The notes beneath the pieces were generated by a model. The model made no database searches. It was given only the letters and a program-made list of their open reading frames with translations, and was not told the DNA's origin. This document shows, one piece after another, positions 21,528 through 29,270 of a DNA stretch of 64,000 bases; the stretch's first letter is position 1, and each line of letters opens with the position of its first letter. The translations under genes were made by a program, and so were the position numbers. Origin of the DNA: Ruminococcus_C callidus (GTDB lineage Bacteria > Bacillota > Clostridia > Oscillospirales > Ruminococcaceae); contig NZ_CP186925.1 in assembly GCF_049562855.1 (NCBI RefSeq), positions 930,001 to 994,000 on the forward strand, read 5' to 3'.

Positions 21528-22817
21528 ATGAAATTATTATTGAGTTGTATGGTAAGCCTTACTTGTACCTTTTCTGGAATATGGGCGTTATCTAATTTTT
21601 TCTCCATTCAAAAATCTGAGATTTGGCTGCGTTTTCTTAGTGTGACGATAATTTCTGTTTTACAAGGATTGATGTGTATATTTGGAATTCCGATTCTAAA
21701 TACAATAAGTATGTTGGCAATGATTGTTTTATCCACGATTATTTGTTTTCGTATACCAAAAATCTCATTTTTAATTTATGACTTCCTGATTGCATTGATT
21801 TGTTTTATAGCTGATGCTATGTCAACGCTGAGCTTGTCCTTTGTGACACAAAAAACGATTTCGTCTGCGGTTGCGGAAGATAGTTTAACGATTTCAAGCT
21901 GCCTTCGAACTTGTTTGCTTACATTTATTTTATGTCACATTGTCTTTTCTATGATTCGAAAGAAAAAGAGTAGTTTTGTATGGTATGAATCGATCTCATA
22001 TGCAATTTTAGCAACTGGAGAAATTATCACTGCCAATTACATCATAGAAAATATTGCAAATACGCATTCCGGAACATTCTTGGTTTTCTTTTTAACAGGC
22101 TGTATTGTGCTAGATGTCTACATTGTTTTTGTATTTTATCGTGTTTCTGCGATTCGGGAAATGGAAAAGAAAAACGCATTGTTGCAGCAGCAAACAGATA
22201 TGCAAATGGCAGTTTATCGTGATCTTGAAAAGCGGTATCAAAATTCTATGACGATCATACATGATGTAAAGCGGCATGTAAATGCTTTAGAGGGATTGAT
22301 ACAGACTGAAAATTTGACAGAGGCAAAACAGTATGAAAAATCGTTATATCAACAGCTGGACAAACTGCACCCATCATTTCATTGCAGCAATCAACTGCTA
22401 TCTGTTATCCTAAATCATGAGTTGCTGAAAGCAGAACAGAAAGGCATTCAATTAAACTTGAATATTTTATATGATAAGCTTGATTTTTTATCAGATATGG
22501 ACTTAACAACAATCGTTTCGAATCTTTTAGATAATGCAATAGAAGCGGTTTCGGAATTGGATAAAGACAGAACTGTTTTGTTTGTAATCGAAGAACAAAT
22601 GCAGTGCTGTATGATTCACACGGAAAATAAGTATGAAAAATTAAATCCAAATACGGAGAACAGTTTTTTGTCTACTAAAAATGGACATGCGGGAATCGGC
22701 TTAAAAAACATTGAAATGACCGTTAAAAAATATAATGGAATCTGGAAAGCGACAGTTGAAAATAACAGCTTTGTGGTGTCTATCACGATTCCGATAGATT
22801 CTCAGCCAATTATATGA
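21528..22817 (+). CDS. agrC: GHKL sensor histidine kinase, AgrC-like
   Basis: Predicted 429-aa membrane sensor kinase. About six hydrophobic segments fill residues 1-205. A coiled stretch then leads to the phospho-acceptor region with His in IIHDVKRHV. A C-terminal HATPase_c_5 (GHKL) domain carries the N-box NLLDNAIEA and the GIGLKN glycine motif. This layout is that of AgrC-type receptors for cyclic peptides. ATG 21528 is chosen because AGGAGG at 21514-21519 stands 8 bp upstream; a GTG at 21519 would overlap the ribosome site. It is followed by a terminator, then by the peptide and AgrB genes under a separate promoter. Confidence 0.88.
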   Translation: MKLLLSCMVSLTCTFSGIWALSNFFSIQKSEIWLRFLSVTIISVLQGLMCIFGIPILNTISMLAMIVLSTIICFRIPKISFLIYDFLIALICFIADAMSTLSLSFVTQKTISSAVAEDSLTISSCLRTCLLTFILCHIVFSMIRKKKSSFVWYESISYAILATGEIITANYIIENIANTHSGTFLVFFLTGCIVLDVYIVFVFYRVSAIREMEKKNALLQQQTDMQMAVYRDLEKRYQNSMTIIHDVKRHVNALEGLIQTENLTEAKQYEKSLYQQLDKLHPSFHCSNQLLSVILNHELLKAEQKGIQLNLNILYDKLDFLSDMDLTTIVSNLLDNAIEAVSELDKDRTVLFVIEEQMQCCMIHTENKYEKLNPNTENSFLSTKNGHAGIGLKNIEMTVKKYNGIWKATVENNSFVVSITIPIDSQPII

Positions 22818-22823
22818 AATTCG

Positions 22824-22864
22824 AACCCGATAGTGATTTTGCACAAAAATGCTATCGGGTTTTT
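22824..22864 (+). terminator. Rho-independent terminator after the kinase gene
   Basis: AACCCGATAG pairs with CTATCGGGTT and runs into TTTTT, 7 bp after the stop codon. It separates the agrAC-like transcript from the agrDB-like operon. Confidence 0.85.
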
Positions 22865-22872
22865 GTTACCCC

Positions 22873-22908
22873 ATTCCCGAATAATGCAGATTATTCCCGT
22901 TTAGTGCA
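22873..22908 (+). promoter_or_regulatory. Tandem direct repeats, candidate LytTR-regulator binding site
   Basis: ATTCCCGAATAATGCA (22873-22888) is repeated as ATTCCCGTTTAGTGCA (22893-22908), 20 bp apart and on the same face of the helix. The second copy ends 6 bp before the -35 box of the agrD promoter. Paired direct repeats about two turns apart, just upstream of -35, are the classic arrangement for AgrA/ComE-type activators. The match to this family's site is by arrangement, not by a proven consensus. Confidence 0.7.
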
Positions 22909-22914
22909 AAGCTA

Positions 22915-22943
22915 TTGATTTTTTCCAGTTGGACTGCTATACT
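22915..22943 (+). promoter_or_regulatory. Promoter of the agrD-agrB-dockerin operon
   Basis: TTGATT (22915-22920), a 17-bp spacer and TATACT (22938-22943). The weak -35 with activator repeats directly upstream suggests that it needs the response regulator. Confidence 0.7.
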
Positions 22944-22993
22944 AAAAATGTAAGAGAAATCTTATTAAATCTAAAATGAGAGGAATGTTTTAA

Positions 22994-23137
22994 ATGAAAA
23001 AGAATTCGAAAATAGTGTGGAAGAAAATGGCGGAGGCAGCAAGAAAGACATCTTCGTTCTGGTCGAACTTCCCGTGCTCTTATTGGAACTATGAGCCGAA
23101 AATGCCCAAGTCTGTAAAGGAAATGCGGAAGTTCTGA
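22994..23137 (+). CDS. agrD: AgrD-like autoinducing-peptide precursor, 47 aa
   Basis: This small gene starts at ATG 22994 behind GAGAGGAATG and its stop overlaps the agrB start by one base. The predicted 47 residues have three parts. First is a basic, amphipathic leader (1-21). Then comes a core with a single Cys28 in NFPCSYWN, and last the charged tail YEPKMPKSVKEMRKF. The EP-x-x-P tail matches the AgrD signature. Aligning EP with the S. aureus precursor places a five-residue thiolactone ring Cys28-Ser-Tyr-Trp-Asn32, with cleavage before Tyr33. The N-terminal trimming point of the mature peptide cannot be read from sequence. The neighbouring AgrB and AgrC-like genes support the call strongly. 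Confidence 0.85.
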   Translation: MKKNSKIVWKKMAEAARKTSSFWSNFPCSYWNYEPKMPKSVKEMRKF

Positions 23138-23751
23138 TGCTGGAGAAACTTTCGGAGAGGTTTACCGAAAAATTAGTTTCTCTGGGGATTGTTCAGAAAG
23201 AAGATGCAGAGATTTACAGCTTCGGATTTTTTCAGCTTTTCATGATGCTGATAAACGTTGTCACAACTATATTTCTTGGGGTTGTGTTCCGTCAGTTTTG
23301 GCAGTGCCTGTTGTTAAACGCCTCATATATTCCGATTCGTATGTGTGCAGGCGGACATCATGCCAGCAGTCCGGTAAAGTGCTACTTGTCATCTACGGTG
23401 ATGATTGCAGGGCTGTTGGTTTTGGTGCGATGGGTGTCGATAAATTTATGGATTTCTGGCGGTTTGATTTTGATTTCAAGTGTGGTGATTGCGATTTTAT
23501 CGCCCGTAGAAACAGAAAATAACCCTTTAGATGAAGTAGAGAAGCATGTTTATCGTATGCGGACATATATTGTTTTGGGAATTGAAATTGCAGTGACCAT
23601 AGTTACATTGTGTCTGCATATCAATGTGGCAGCCAAAATTATAGCCTTGGGGTTGTCCACAGAAGCAGTAATGTCGATAGTTGGAAAAATCGAGTGCTTG
23701 CAGAGAAAAAAGTTACAAAGTCTGTCATTTAAAATTAGAGGAGAAAAATGA
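23137..23751 (+). CDS. agrB: AgrB-like membrane protease/peptide maturase
   Basis: Predicted 204-aa polytopic membrane protein of the accessory gene regulator B family, which cleaves the AgrD tail and closes the thiolactone ring. The family's catalytic pair is visible as His75 in the CAGGHHA motif and Cys82 in VKCYL. Several hydrophobic segments follow. Length is typical of the family (about 190-210 aa). Its ATG shares a base with the agrD stop codon (TGATG), so the two are translationally coupled. The stop is only 3 bp before the next gene. Confidence 0.92.
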   Translation: MLEKLSERFTEKLVSLGIVQKEDAEIYSFGFFQLFMMLINVVTTIFLGVVFRQFWQCLLLNASYIPIRMCAGGHHASSPVKCYLSSTVMIAGLLVLVRWVSINLWISGGLILISSVVIAILSPVETENNPLDEVEKHVYRMRTYIVLGIEIAVTIVTLCLHINVAAKIIALGLSTEAVMSIVGKIECLQRKKLQSLSFKIRGEK

Positions 23752-23754
23752 AAC

Positions 23755-24672
23755 ATGAAAAAGTTTATTCAGAAAACCGTAGCTGGTGTTTCGGCACTGG
23801 CAATGACGGCGGCGTTGAGTGCGACAGCTGTTCCGGCATTTGCAGATGAGTATGAGGCAGTGCAGGAAGCGGATTTTGTTCAGTCTTATGCCGTTGGTGA
23901 TGAACAGCTGGTAGCAGAATATTTGCTCGATCTGGGTTTTTCAATTGATGAAACTACAGAACTGATGAATCTTTATCAGCAGGGCGAAACAAACAACGAA
24001 GTTGTTGCTTATGCAAGCAATTCTGGAAAGAGAGCGTATTACAATGAATATTTGCTTAACGAAGAACACTATGTTGCTTTGATTACTACAAACGCTGAAA
24101 GTACAACAGGACGTGTTAATGTTTATTTGAATGCAGACACCTCTTATATCAGTTCTATTAATTTTATGACTATTCCGTTCACTTATGTAAACTATGGTGG
24201 TCGTCTTTCTACATCAGGTGCTTATTTCGATGATGATGAAACTGTGGTATTTGATGATGCTATGTTTTCAAATATGAAAGCTTATCCGTCCAGTGAAGCT
24301 AAAGTAATCGGTGTAGCTAATTTATCCTACACTAAGAGAGTGAAAAGCGAAGCAGAGCTTAGAAGAAGAATTAACTATACATATACAATGGATTCATCTG
24401 GTTCTACTATTGACATTGCCACATATGTATTTGGAGATCTGGATAGAGATGGCGGCGTAGATTCTAACGACTGGAATGCAATTGCAACTTATATGGCAAG
24501 ACTTAAGAAAAATCCTGCTGATGCAGACGAAGCTTTAGACTTTGGTTTTCAGGGAGTTACGGCACCGATTGATCTTGCAAAAATCTCTGCGGATATTAAC
24601 CGCGACGGAAGACTGGACGATCAGGACGTTATACTGTACTCTAAGGTAGCAGCAGGACAAGTAGAACTGTAA
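23755..24672 (+). CDS. Secreted dockerin-containing protein, function unknown
   Basis: Predicted 305-aa exported protein. Residues 1-30 are a signal peptide ending near VPAFA. Residues 31-220 match no family I recognise. The C-terminus (about 224-305) holds two calcium-loop repeats, DLDRDGGVDSND and DINRDGRLDDQD, as in type I dockerins. These two loops are unusually far apart, with a long insertion between them. The gene starts 3 bp after agrB behind an AGGAG site and has no visible promoter of its own, so it is very likely part of the quorum-peptide operon. The middle of the gene is AT-rich, whereas the signal-peptide and second-loop coding parts are not. Confidence 0.75.
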   Translation: MKKFIQKTVAGVSALAMTAALSATAVPAFADEYEAVQEADFVQSYAVGDEQLVAEYLLDLGFSIDETTELMNLYQQGETNNEVVAYASNSGKRAYYNEYLLNEEHYVALITTNAESTTGRVNVYLNADTSYISSINFMTIPFTYVNYGGRLSTSGAYFDDDETVVFDDAMFSNMKAYPSSEAKVIGVANLSYTKRVKSEAELRRRINYTYTMDSSGSTIDIATYVFGDLDRDGGVDSNDWNAIATYMARLKKNPADADEALDFGFQGVTAPIDLAKISADINRDGRLDDQDVILYSKVAAGQVEL

Positions 24673-24701
24673 TTTTCTTTTCATGAAAGGAGATGTTTTC
24701 T

Positions 24702-25394
24702 ATGAAAAAAATTTTGAAAAACGTACTTCTCTTTTCCGCATTGATTGGCAGTGTGAACTGTCTTGCTTTGCCGGCGGCAGCGGTTGATGTCGCAACGGCA
24801 ACATCGTACATGGAAACTACAGACGATTCAAAATATCCGTCCAGTGGAACCTGTGCATCTGGTGCAACATGGACTTATGACTATCCTAATCGCGAATTGC
24901 ATATTAGCGGTTCTACGATAAGAATAGATGAAATGCCGCAACTTCCTTGCCGTAAAATTGTTTTTGAAAAAGATTTCATTCCGCCGGAAAATAAGTTCTA
25001 TGAACATACGGATTTAAATACATTTGTAATGTCAATAACACTTCGTTCTCCTAATGAAATTCGTCAAATATATTGCTACCCCAATAGTCCATTTGCGAAA
25101 GAATATGAAAAAATTATAGCATCTACAGAGGACGACGGTTGTTCCTATGCTGATGTTTTAAAGTGCAATTATCTGCCCGACGATACCGGCATTTGCGGGG
25201 ACGTAAATCTGGACGGAAAGGTAAACCTTTTGGATTCTGTTCTTCTGGCAAAGGCGGTCAACGGCAGTGTGACTGTGAATGACATGCAGAAAAAGAACAT
25301 GGACTGCGACGGCAGCGGCGAGATCGATATTGATGATGTCACTACTCTGATGCAGTTCTTGGTGCACGCTGTGGACAGCCTGCCGGTGAAATAA
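24702..25394 (+). CDS. Secreted type I dockerin protein with BspA-like leader motif
   Basis: Predicted 230-aa exported protein. It has an N-terminal signal peptide ending near LPAAA. The segment SGTCASGATWTYDY with following HISG resembles the module that precedes BspA-type leucine-rich repeats, and about 90 residues of possible LRR remnant follow. A type I dockerin (about 165-225) has the loops DVNLDGKVNLLD and DCDGSGEIDIDD. ATG 24702 is preferred over ATG 24693 because AAAGGAG ends only 1 bp before the latter. It is 29 bp after the previous gene with no promoter seen, so it is probably the last gene of the agrD operon. No catalytic motif was seen. Confidence 0.75.
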   Translation: MKKILKNVLLFSALIGSVNCLALPAAAVDVATATSYMETTDDSKYPSSGTCASGATWTYDYPNRELHISGSTIRIDEMPQLPCRKIVFEKDFIPPENKFYEHTDLNTFVMSITLRSPNEIRQIYCYPNSPFAKEYEKIIASTEDDGCSYADVLKCNYLPDDTGICGDVNLDGKVNLLDSVLLAKAVNGSVTVNDMQKKNMDCDGSGEIDIDDVTTLMQFLVHAVDSLPVK

Positions 25395-25435
25395 CGATCG
25401 TTTGAAATATTGCCTAAATGAAAAAATGAGTTTTG

Positions 25436-25473
25436 TTCAGCCCTGCCGGATTGCTGTATCCGACAGGGCTGAA
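25436..25473. terminator. Strong 16-bp stem hairpin after the dockerin operon
   Basis: TTCAGCCCTG-C-CGGAT pairs with ATCCG-A-CAGGGCTGAA around a 6-nt loop. There is no clear T-run on either side, so it may act as a transcript-end stabiliser rather than a classical terminator. Confidence 0.5.
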
Positions 25474-25554
25474 AACGAAGGTGTGAAAGTATTGTCAACG
25501 ATGCTGTTTCCCAAAACGCTTTCGGAGAAACCGGAAACGAAATATCGAAAACAG

Positions 25555-25615
25555 AAAAAGCACATCGCGAATCGCAGCAGACCCCGCTGGTCTGGCGAAC
25601 GTGATGTGCTTTTTG
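25555..25615. terminator. Bidirectional terminator between the dockerin operon and the pectate lyase gene
   Basis: AAAAAGCACATC pairs with GATGTGCTTTTT across about 37 nt, with an inner CAGACC/GGTCTG stem. T-runs follow on both strands, so it can end both convergent transcripts. The rest of the 25395-25708 gap holds a short remnant (25681 onward) of the GGYAACACCGCACAAA repeat family. Confidence 0.65.
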
Positions 25616-25708
25616 GTTGTAATGCAAAGGGAAAACTCTTTTTCAAAAGGCGTTTTCCCGCATTGGTTTTTCAGACTTAGGGTAACACCGCACAAACATT
25701 ATGCAGCG

Positions 25709-28700
25709 TCATTCCGTACTGGGCAGCGTTTGAATCAGGTGCACCAGAAACCGCAGCAGCACAACTGCATCATTGCTGCCGGTTTCTCCGTCACCGTCGC
25801 AGTCGGCATTTTTTTGGGCAGATTCGCTCAGGCTGATGGTTCCGGCAACCGTTTTGTTCAACAGAACCGCGTCTGAAATGTCCACCTTTCCGTCCAGATT
25901 GACATCGCCGAAGATCACGGTTTCCGTTGTCGGGGACGTACCAGAGGATTCGGTTGCCGTTGTGGCAGAAGTTGCGGCGGTGGTTTCCGCAGAGGACAGA
26001 GTTGTGGTGTCCTGCTCTGTGAGGGAGGTTGTGGCTGCGGTGGTTTCGGAAACGGTAGCTTGCGTAGATGCAGCTGTTTCAGTTTCTGTAGCCGCAGATG
26101 TAGCCGCAGGCAGTGTAGTCGCTGTTGTCACAGTAGTTTGTTCCTGTGCGGAAGTTGCAGTGGTTTTGGACGTGTTGGCAGTGGCCGTAGCAGGAACAGT
26201 TGCTGCCGTTGTTTTCGCGGCAGTGGCAGTAGTTGTTGTGGTAGTAGTAGTTGTTGTTGTCGCAGCTGTCGTGGTAAAGGCGACCGCATTCCACTTCTGG
26301 CAGGCATTGCCGTTGACCGTCCACTGCTGCACATTGGCACCGCTGGATTTCTCCGCGTTTGCCACTTCTACAGCAGCCCGATCTTTTGAAGTGCGTGTCA
26401 GGATCGTATATGTTCCGTCGGGATTCTTGACAAACTTGAACAGGTGCGAGCTGGACTTGTTGTTGGTGTGGATCTCGATGTTGGAGCCGTCTGCTTCTCC
26501 CGCAGAATTCAGATAGTAGGTCTTGCCGTCTGCCAGAGCAGAGAGAATGTAGTAGTATCCGCCGCCGAATTCTTTCAGTGTCCATGAGTTGTGGGCTGCG
26601 GGTTCATTTGCACCCCACTGCTGCACGTTGCTGCCGTCCTCAGCCTTTCCGTTTGCCACTTCCAGATACAGATTGCTGTTGGCATTGCGGAACTGGTATG
26701 TCTTTGTGGTATCCATGACACAGCCGGTGTCCTCTACCTGTGTCAGCTTCCACTGCTGGGAAGTGTCGGAGAGGTTGACTGCCCATTCCACCACGTTGGC
26801 TCCGGCACTTGTGGAAGCCGCCTGTACGGCAACGCAGCTCTGGTCGCCGCTGGTCTTGGTGAGCAGGTAATAGACACCGTCTGCGGCTTCATAGAATTTG
26901 AACCGCTGTGCATCGGCATCGGTGGCAGACCAGATGCCGAGATTGGTGCCGTTTGCCGCAGCATTTCCGGCAACGTCCAGCAGATAGCTCACCTTGTCAC
27001 CGATCTGGGGATACAGGGTATAATAGCCGTCACCGTCTGACAGTACCCGCCATGTATTGTGGGCTGCGGGTTCATTTGCACCCCACTGCTGGACGTTGGT
27101 GCCGTCCGCAGCCTTTCCGCCGTCCACTTCCAGATACAGTCCGCTGTTGACGTTCTGTATCATGTAGACTGCACCTTCCTGCAAAACTGCCGGTGTGTAG
27201 TCAGTCACCGGATTGCCGTAGGCAGAATCAAAGCTGTCCGTCAGGAATGGTGCTGTGTAAACAGTTGCCGCAAAGGTCTGCAGGCTGCTGTCTGTGATGT
27301 ATTTCAGTTCGCCGGAAGATGATGCAGCACCGGCGTATTTGGTGCAGAAATCCTTGGTGTCTGTGCCCCTGGTGTTGTAGGCATCTAACAGTGTGTAGCC
27401 GTAGTTGTCCTTGGGGTTCCATGTGCTGGTGACTTTTGCGGTATAATTCAGCTTGGTCGGGGTTTCTGAACTGCTTTTCGCCGTGTAGGAACCGTTGTCC
27501 CGATACGGAGAAGTATCCGGCTGTACAATGATTTCCCGTCCGGAAACCGCCTGGAATCGGCAGTTTTCGCTGACCATATTGGAGCCCTCGCCGCTGATGA
27601 TCTGGTTACAGCTGTTCGGCAAAAAGCTGTCATCGCCGGAATAGTAGTTGTTGTAGATGTGACCGCTGCCGTTTCCGATCTGCGGGCAGCGGCGGACACA
27701 TTCGTCCCACCAGTTGTACATCAGCGTGGTGCGGCAGCGGGAAGTTTCACTGTTCTGTGTGCCGTATGCCACCGTCCAGAAACGGTTCTTGAATGTGTTA
27801 TAGGAAATCGTGATATAGTCCGGACTTCTGCCGTTGTCTTTTGCGTCCAGATAGCTTTCATAGGGGGTGTTCAGCCAAATGAATTTTCCCACTTCGTCCT
27901 GCCCGTTTCCCGTATGATCTGAGGGCAAGTAGGAGATAAACGTGCAGTGATCCACCCAGATCTGACGCGAGGACCAGATATTGATCAAGATCCGGTTCTT
28001 CACATTCTTTGCGATCATGTTCAGATTCCGGAAAATGATGTTGTCGCTGGGATTGTCGTCCACTGCACCGTAGGTGTCATTGGTGCGGAACTGAGAGTCG
28101 TAAATAGTCTTGTTCCCGTAAGAACCCACAATGGTCTTGTTGTCCCGAATGCGGGTGTGGGACTTGTTCTGCATATCAATATCCGCCGTGATGACAATGG
28201 TTTTCGGCTCTGTGGTATTCAGCTGTTTTTCCAAGTCGTCCGCGGTGGAAACGAAAACGGTTTCGCCCAGCAGACCGCCAATGGTTCCCGCTTTTTCCTT
28301 GCCATTTGCCAGTGCATTTGCGGCGTACCCCTCCAGTCCGCTGCAATTCAGCTTCCACTTCTGGGCACCGTCACCGGTGTATGCGGTCAGCCCGATGGTG
28401 TTATTTCCCTGATAATAGGTCAGTGCCGCACCGGTGGAAACGCTGGTGATCTTGTAGTACAGATCGTATCCCTCGAAGTCTTTTTGTACGCTTTCGATGT
28501 TCCAGTTCTGGCTGCTGTCAGCAGCCTTTGCCGTCAGTGTGCATGCTGTGCCGTTGGCAGTCAGATACTTGCCGTCAGTCAGACTGACAATTTGGTACAC
28601 GCCGGCAGAAACATAGTCAATACGCCAGTCCTCTGAATTGGCTCCGGCGGCTTTCTGTGTGTTGGCAGCACTGCCGGCATTGTTCAGATTCCGGTTCGTG

Positions 28701-28855
28701 GTGTACGCCCCGAAATGTACCGCCTGTGCCGGATAAGCTGTCATGTCCGCAGCCGATACAGAACCTGCCGGCAGAATTCCAAGCAGACTGCTCAGAATTG
28801 CCAGTACGGTCAGTATGGCGGGCAGCAGGTGTTTGTTCTTTCTTTGTTGTTTCAT
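25709..28855 (-). CDS. Secreted pectate lyase (PL1) with ricin-like domains and type I dockerin
   Basis: Predicted 1,048-aa plant-cell-wall enzyme. A signal peptide (1-36) is followed by a ricin-B-like domain (about 40-150). Next is a parallel beta-helix pectate lyase domain (about 175-500) with the IWVDHCTF motif of polysaccharide lyase family 1. Two further ricin/CBM13-like units carry repeated YLEVxxGKAxDGxNVQQWGANEP motifs (about 545-835). A Thr/Ala linker of about 120 residues then leads to a type I dockerin (about 975-1048, DVNLDGKVDISD and DCDGDGETGSND). It should attach to a cohesin scaffold and cut pectin outside the cell. ATG 28855 is chosen over TTG 28861, which is too close to AGGAGG. 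The divergent hybrid regulator at 29271 is its likely controller. Confidence 0.92.
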   Translation of the reverse strand: MKQQRKNKHLLPAILTVLAILSSLLGILPAGSVSAADMTAYPAQAVHFGAYTTNRNLNNAGSAANTQKAAGANSEDWRIDYVSAGVYQIVSLTDGKYLTANGTACTLTAKAADSSQNWNIESVQKDFEGYDLYYKITSVSTGAALTYYQGNNTIGLTAYTGDGAQKWKLNCSGLEGYAANALANGKEKAGTIGGLLGETVFVSTADDLEKQLNTTEPKTIVITADIDMQNKSHTRIRDNKTIVGSYGNKTIYDSQFRTNDTYGAVDDNPSDNIIFRNLNMIAKNVKNRILINIWSSRQIWVDHCTFISYLPSDHTGNGQDEVGKFIWLNTPYESYLDAKDNGRSPDYITISYNTFKNRFWTVAYGTQNSETSRCRTTLMYNWWDECVRRCPQIGNGSGHIYNNYYSGDDSFLPNSCNQIISGEGSNMVSENCRFQAVSGREIIVQPDTSPYRDNGSYTAKSSSETPTKLNYTAKVTSTWNPKDNYGYTLLDAYNTRGTDTKDFCTKYAGAASSSGELKYITDSSLQTFAATVYTAPFLTDSFDSAYGNPVTDYTPAVLQEGAVYMIQNVNSGLYLEVDGGKAADGTNVQQWGANEPAAHNTWRVLSDGDGYYTLYPQIGDKVSYLLDVAGNAAANGTNLGIWSATDADAQRFKFYEAADGVYYLLTKTSGDQSCVAVQAASTSAGANVVEWAVNLSDTSQQWKLTQVEDTGCVMDTTKTYQFRNANSNLYLEVANGKAEDGSNVQQWGANEPAAHNSWTLKEFGGGYYYILSALADGKTYYLNSAGEADGSNIEIHTNNKSSSHLFKFVKNPDGTYTILTRTSKDRAAVEVANAEKSSGANVQQWTVNGNACQKWNAVAFTTTAATTTTTTTTTTTATAAKTTAATVPATATANTSKTTATSAQEQTTVTTATTLPAATSAATETETAASTQATVSETTAATTSLTEQDTTTLSSAETTAATSATTATESSGTSPTTETVIFGDVNLDGKVDISDAVLLNKTVAGTISLSESAQKNADCDGDGETGSNDAVVLLRFLVHLIQTLPSTE

Positions 28856-28895
28856 TCCCAATTCCTCCTGTTTTGGTATTGTGGATTGTAGCTAT

Positions 28896-28924
28896 ATTTT
28901 ATCACAGTTCGTGAGATAATTCAA
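28896..28924 (-). promoter_or_regulatory. Promoter of the pectate lyase gene
   Basis: On the minus strand, TTGAAT (28919-28924), a 17-bp spacer and TAAAAT (28896-28901) lie 41 bp before the start codon. Confidence 0.55.
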
Positions 28925-28998
28925 TCAGATATGATGCTATTTTATAAGAAATTGTGCTATTATTTCATTGCAGTGAGAATAATATCTTATAATTCTTA

Positions 28999-29027
28999 TT
29001 GACATCAGCCGCTTTTTCCGCTATAAT
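28999..29027 (+). promoter_or_regulatory. Consensus sigma-A promoter for the hybrid regulator
   Basis: Perfect TTGACA (28999-29004), 17-bp spacer and TATAAT (29022-29027). A palindromic repeat element starts 3 bp later, so the transcript would begin inside it. Confidence 0.85.
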
Positions 29028-29030
29028 AAA

Positions 29031-29212
29031 GGCAATACCGCACAAAGAGCGTCTGGCGACTTTGCACGCAATCTGCATACGTCAGATACGAAACAGACTC
29101 TCATATTTCACAAAAATGCTCGTGAATACAGCAAGTATTCACTCCGCTTTTTGTTTCATCTGACGGAAAATTTGACGACGCATCTGTCGCACAATCTTTG
29201 TGCGGTATTGCC
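29031..29212. repeat. MITE-like palindromic element, 182-bp internally deleted copy
   Basis: It begins GGCAATACCGCACAAAGA and ends with the complement TCTTTGTGCGGTATTGCC, and is flanked by TAAA on both sides. Compared with the 335-bp copies it lacks the stretch between two CGCnATCTGC direct repeats. It occupies the 5' leader of the downstream regulator. Confidence 0.9.
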
Positions 29213-29270
29213 TAAAAGTAATATTACACAAGTTTTGTACGGTGTTGCCATAGGAAAAGGCGGTGAAATC

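Noticed and set aside
25681..25709. Further degenerate ends of the palindromic family (also near 29234-29250, 52618-52634 and 57033-57090)
   Set aside because: Only one partial terminus can be matched by eye, too little to annotate as separate elements.
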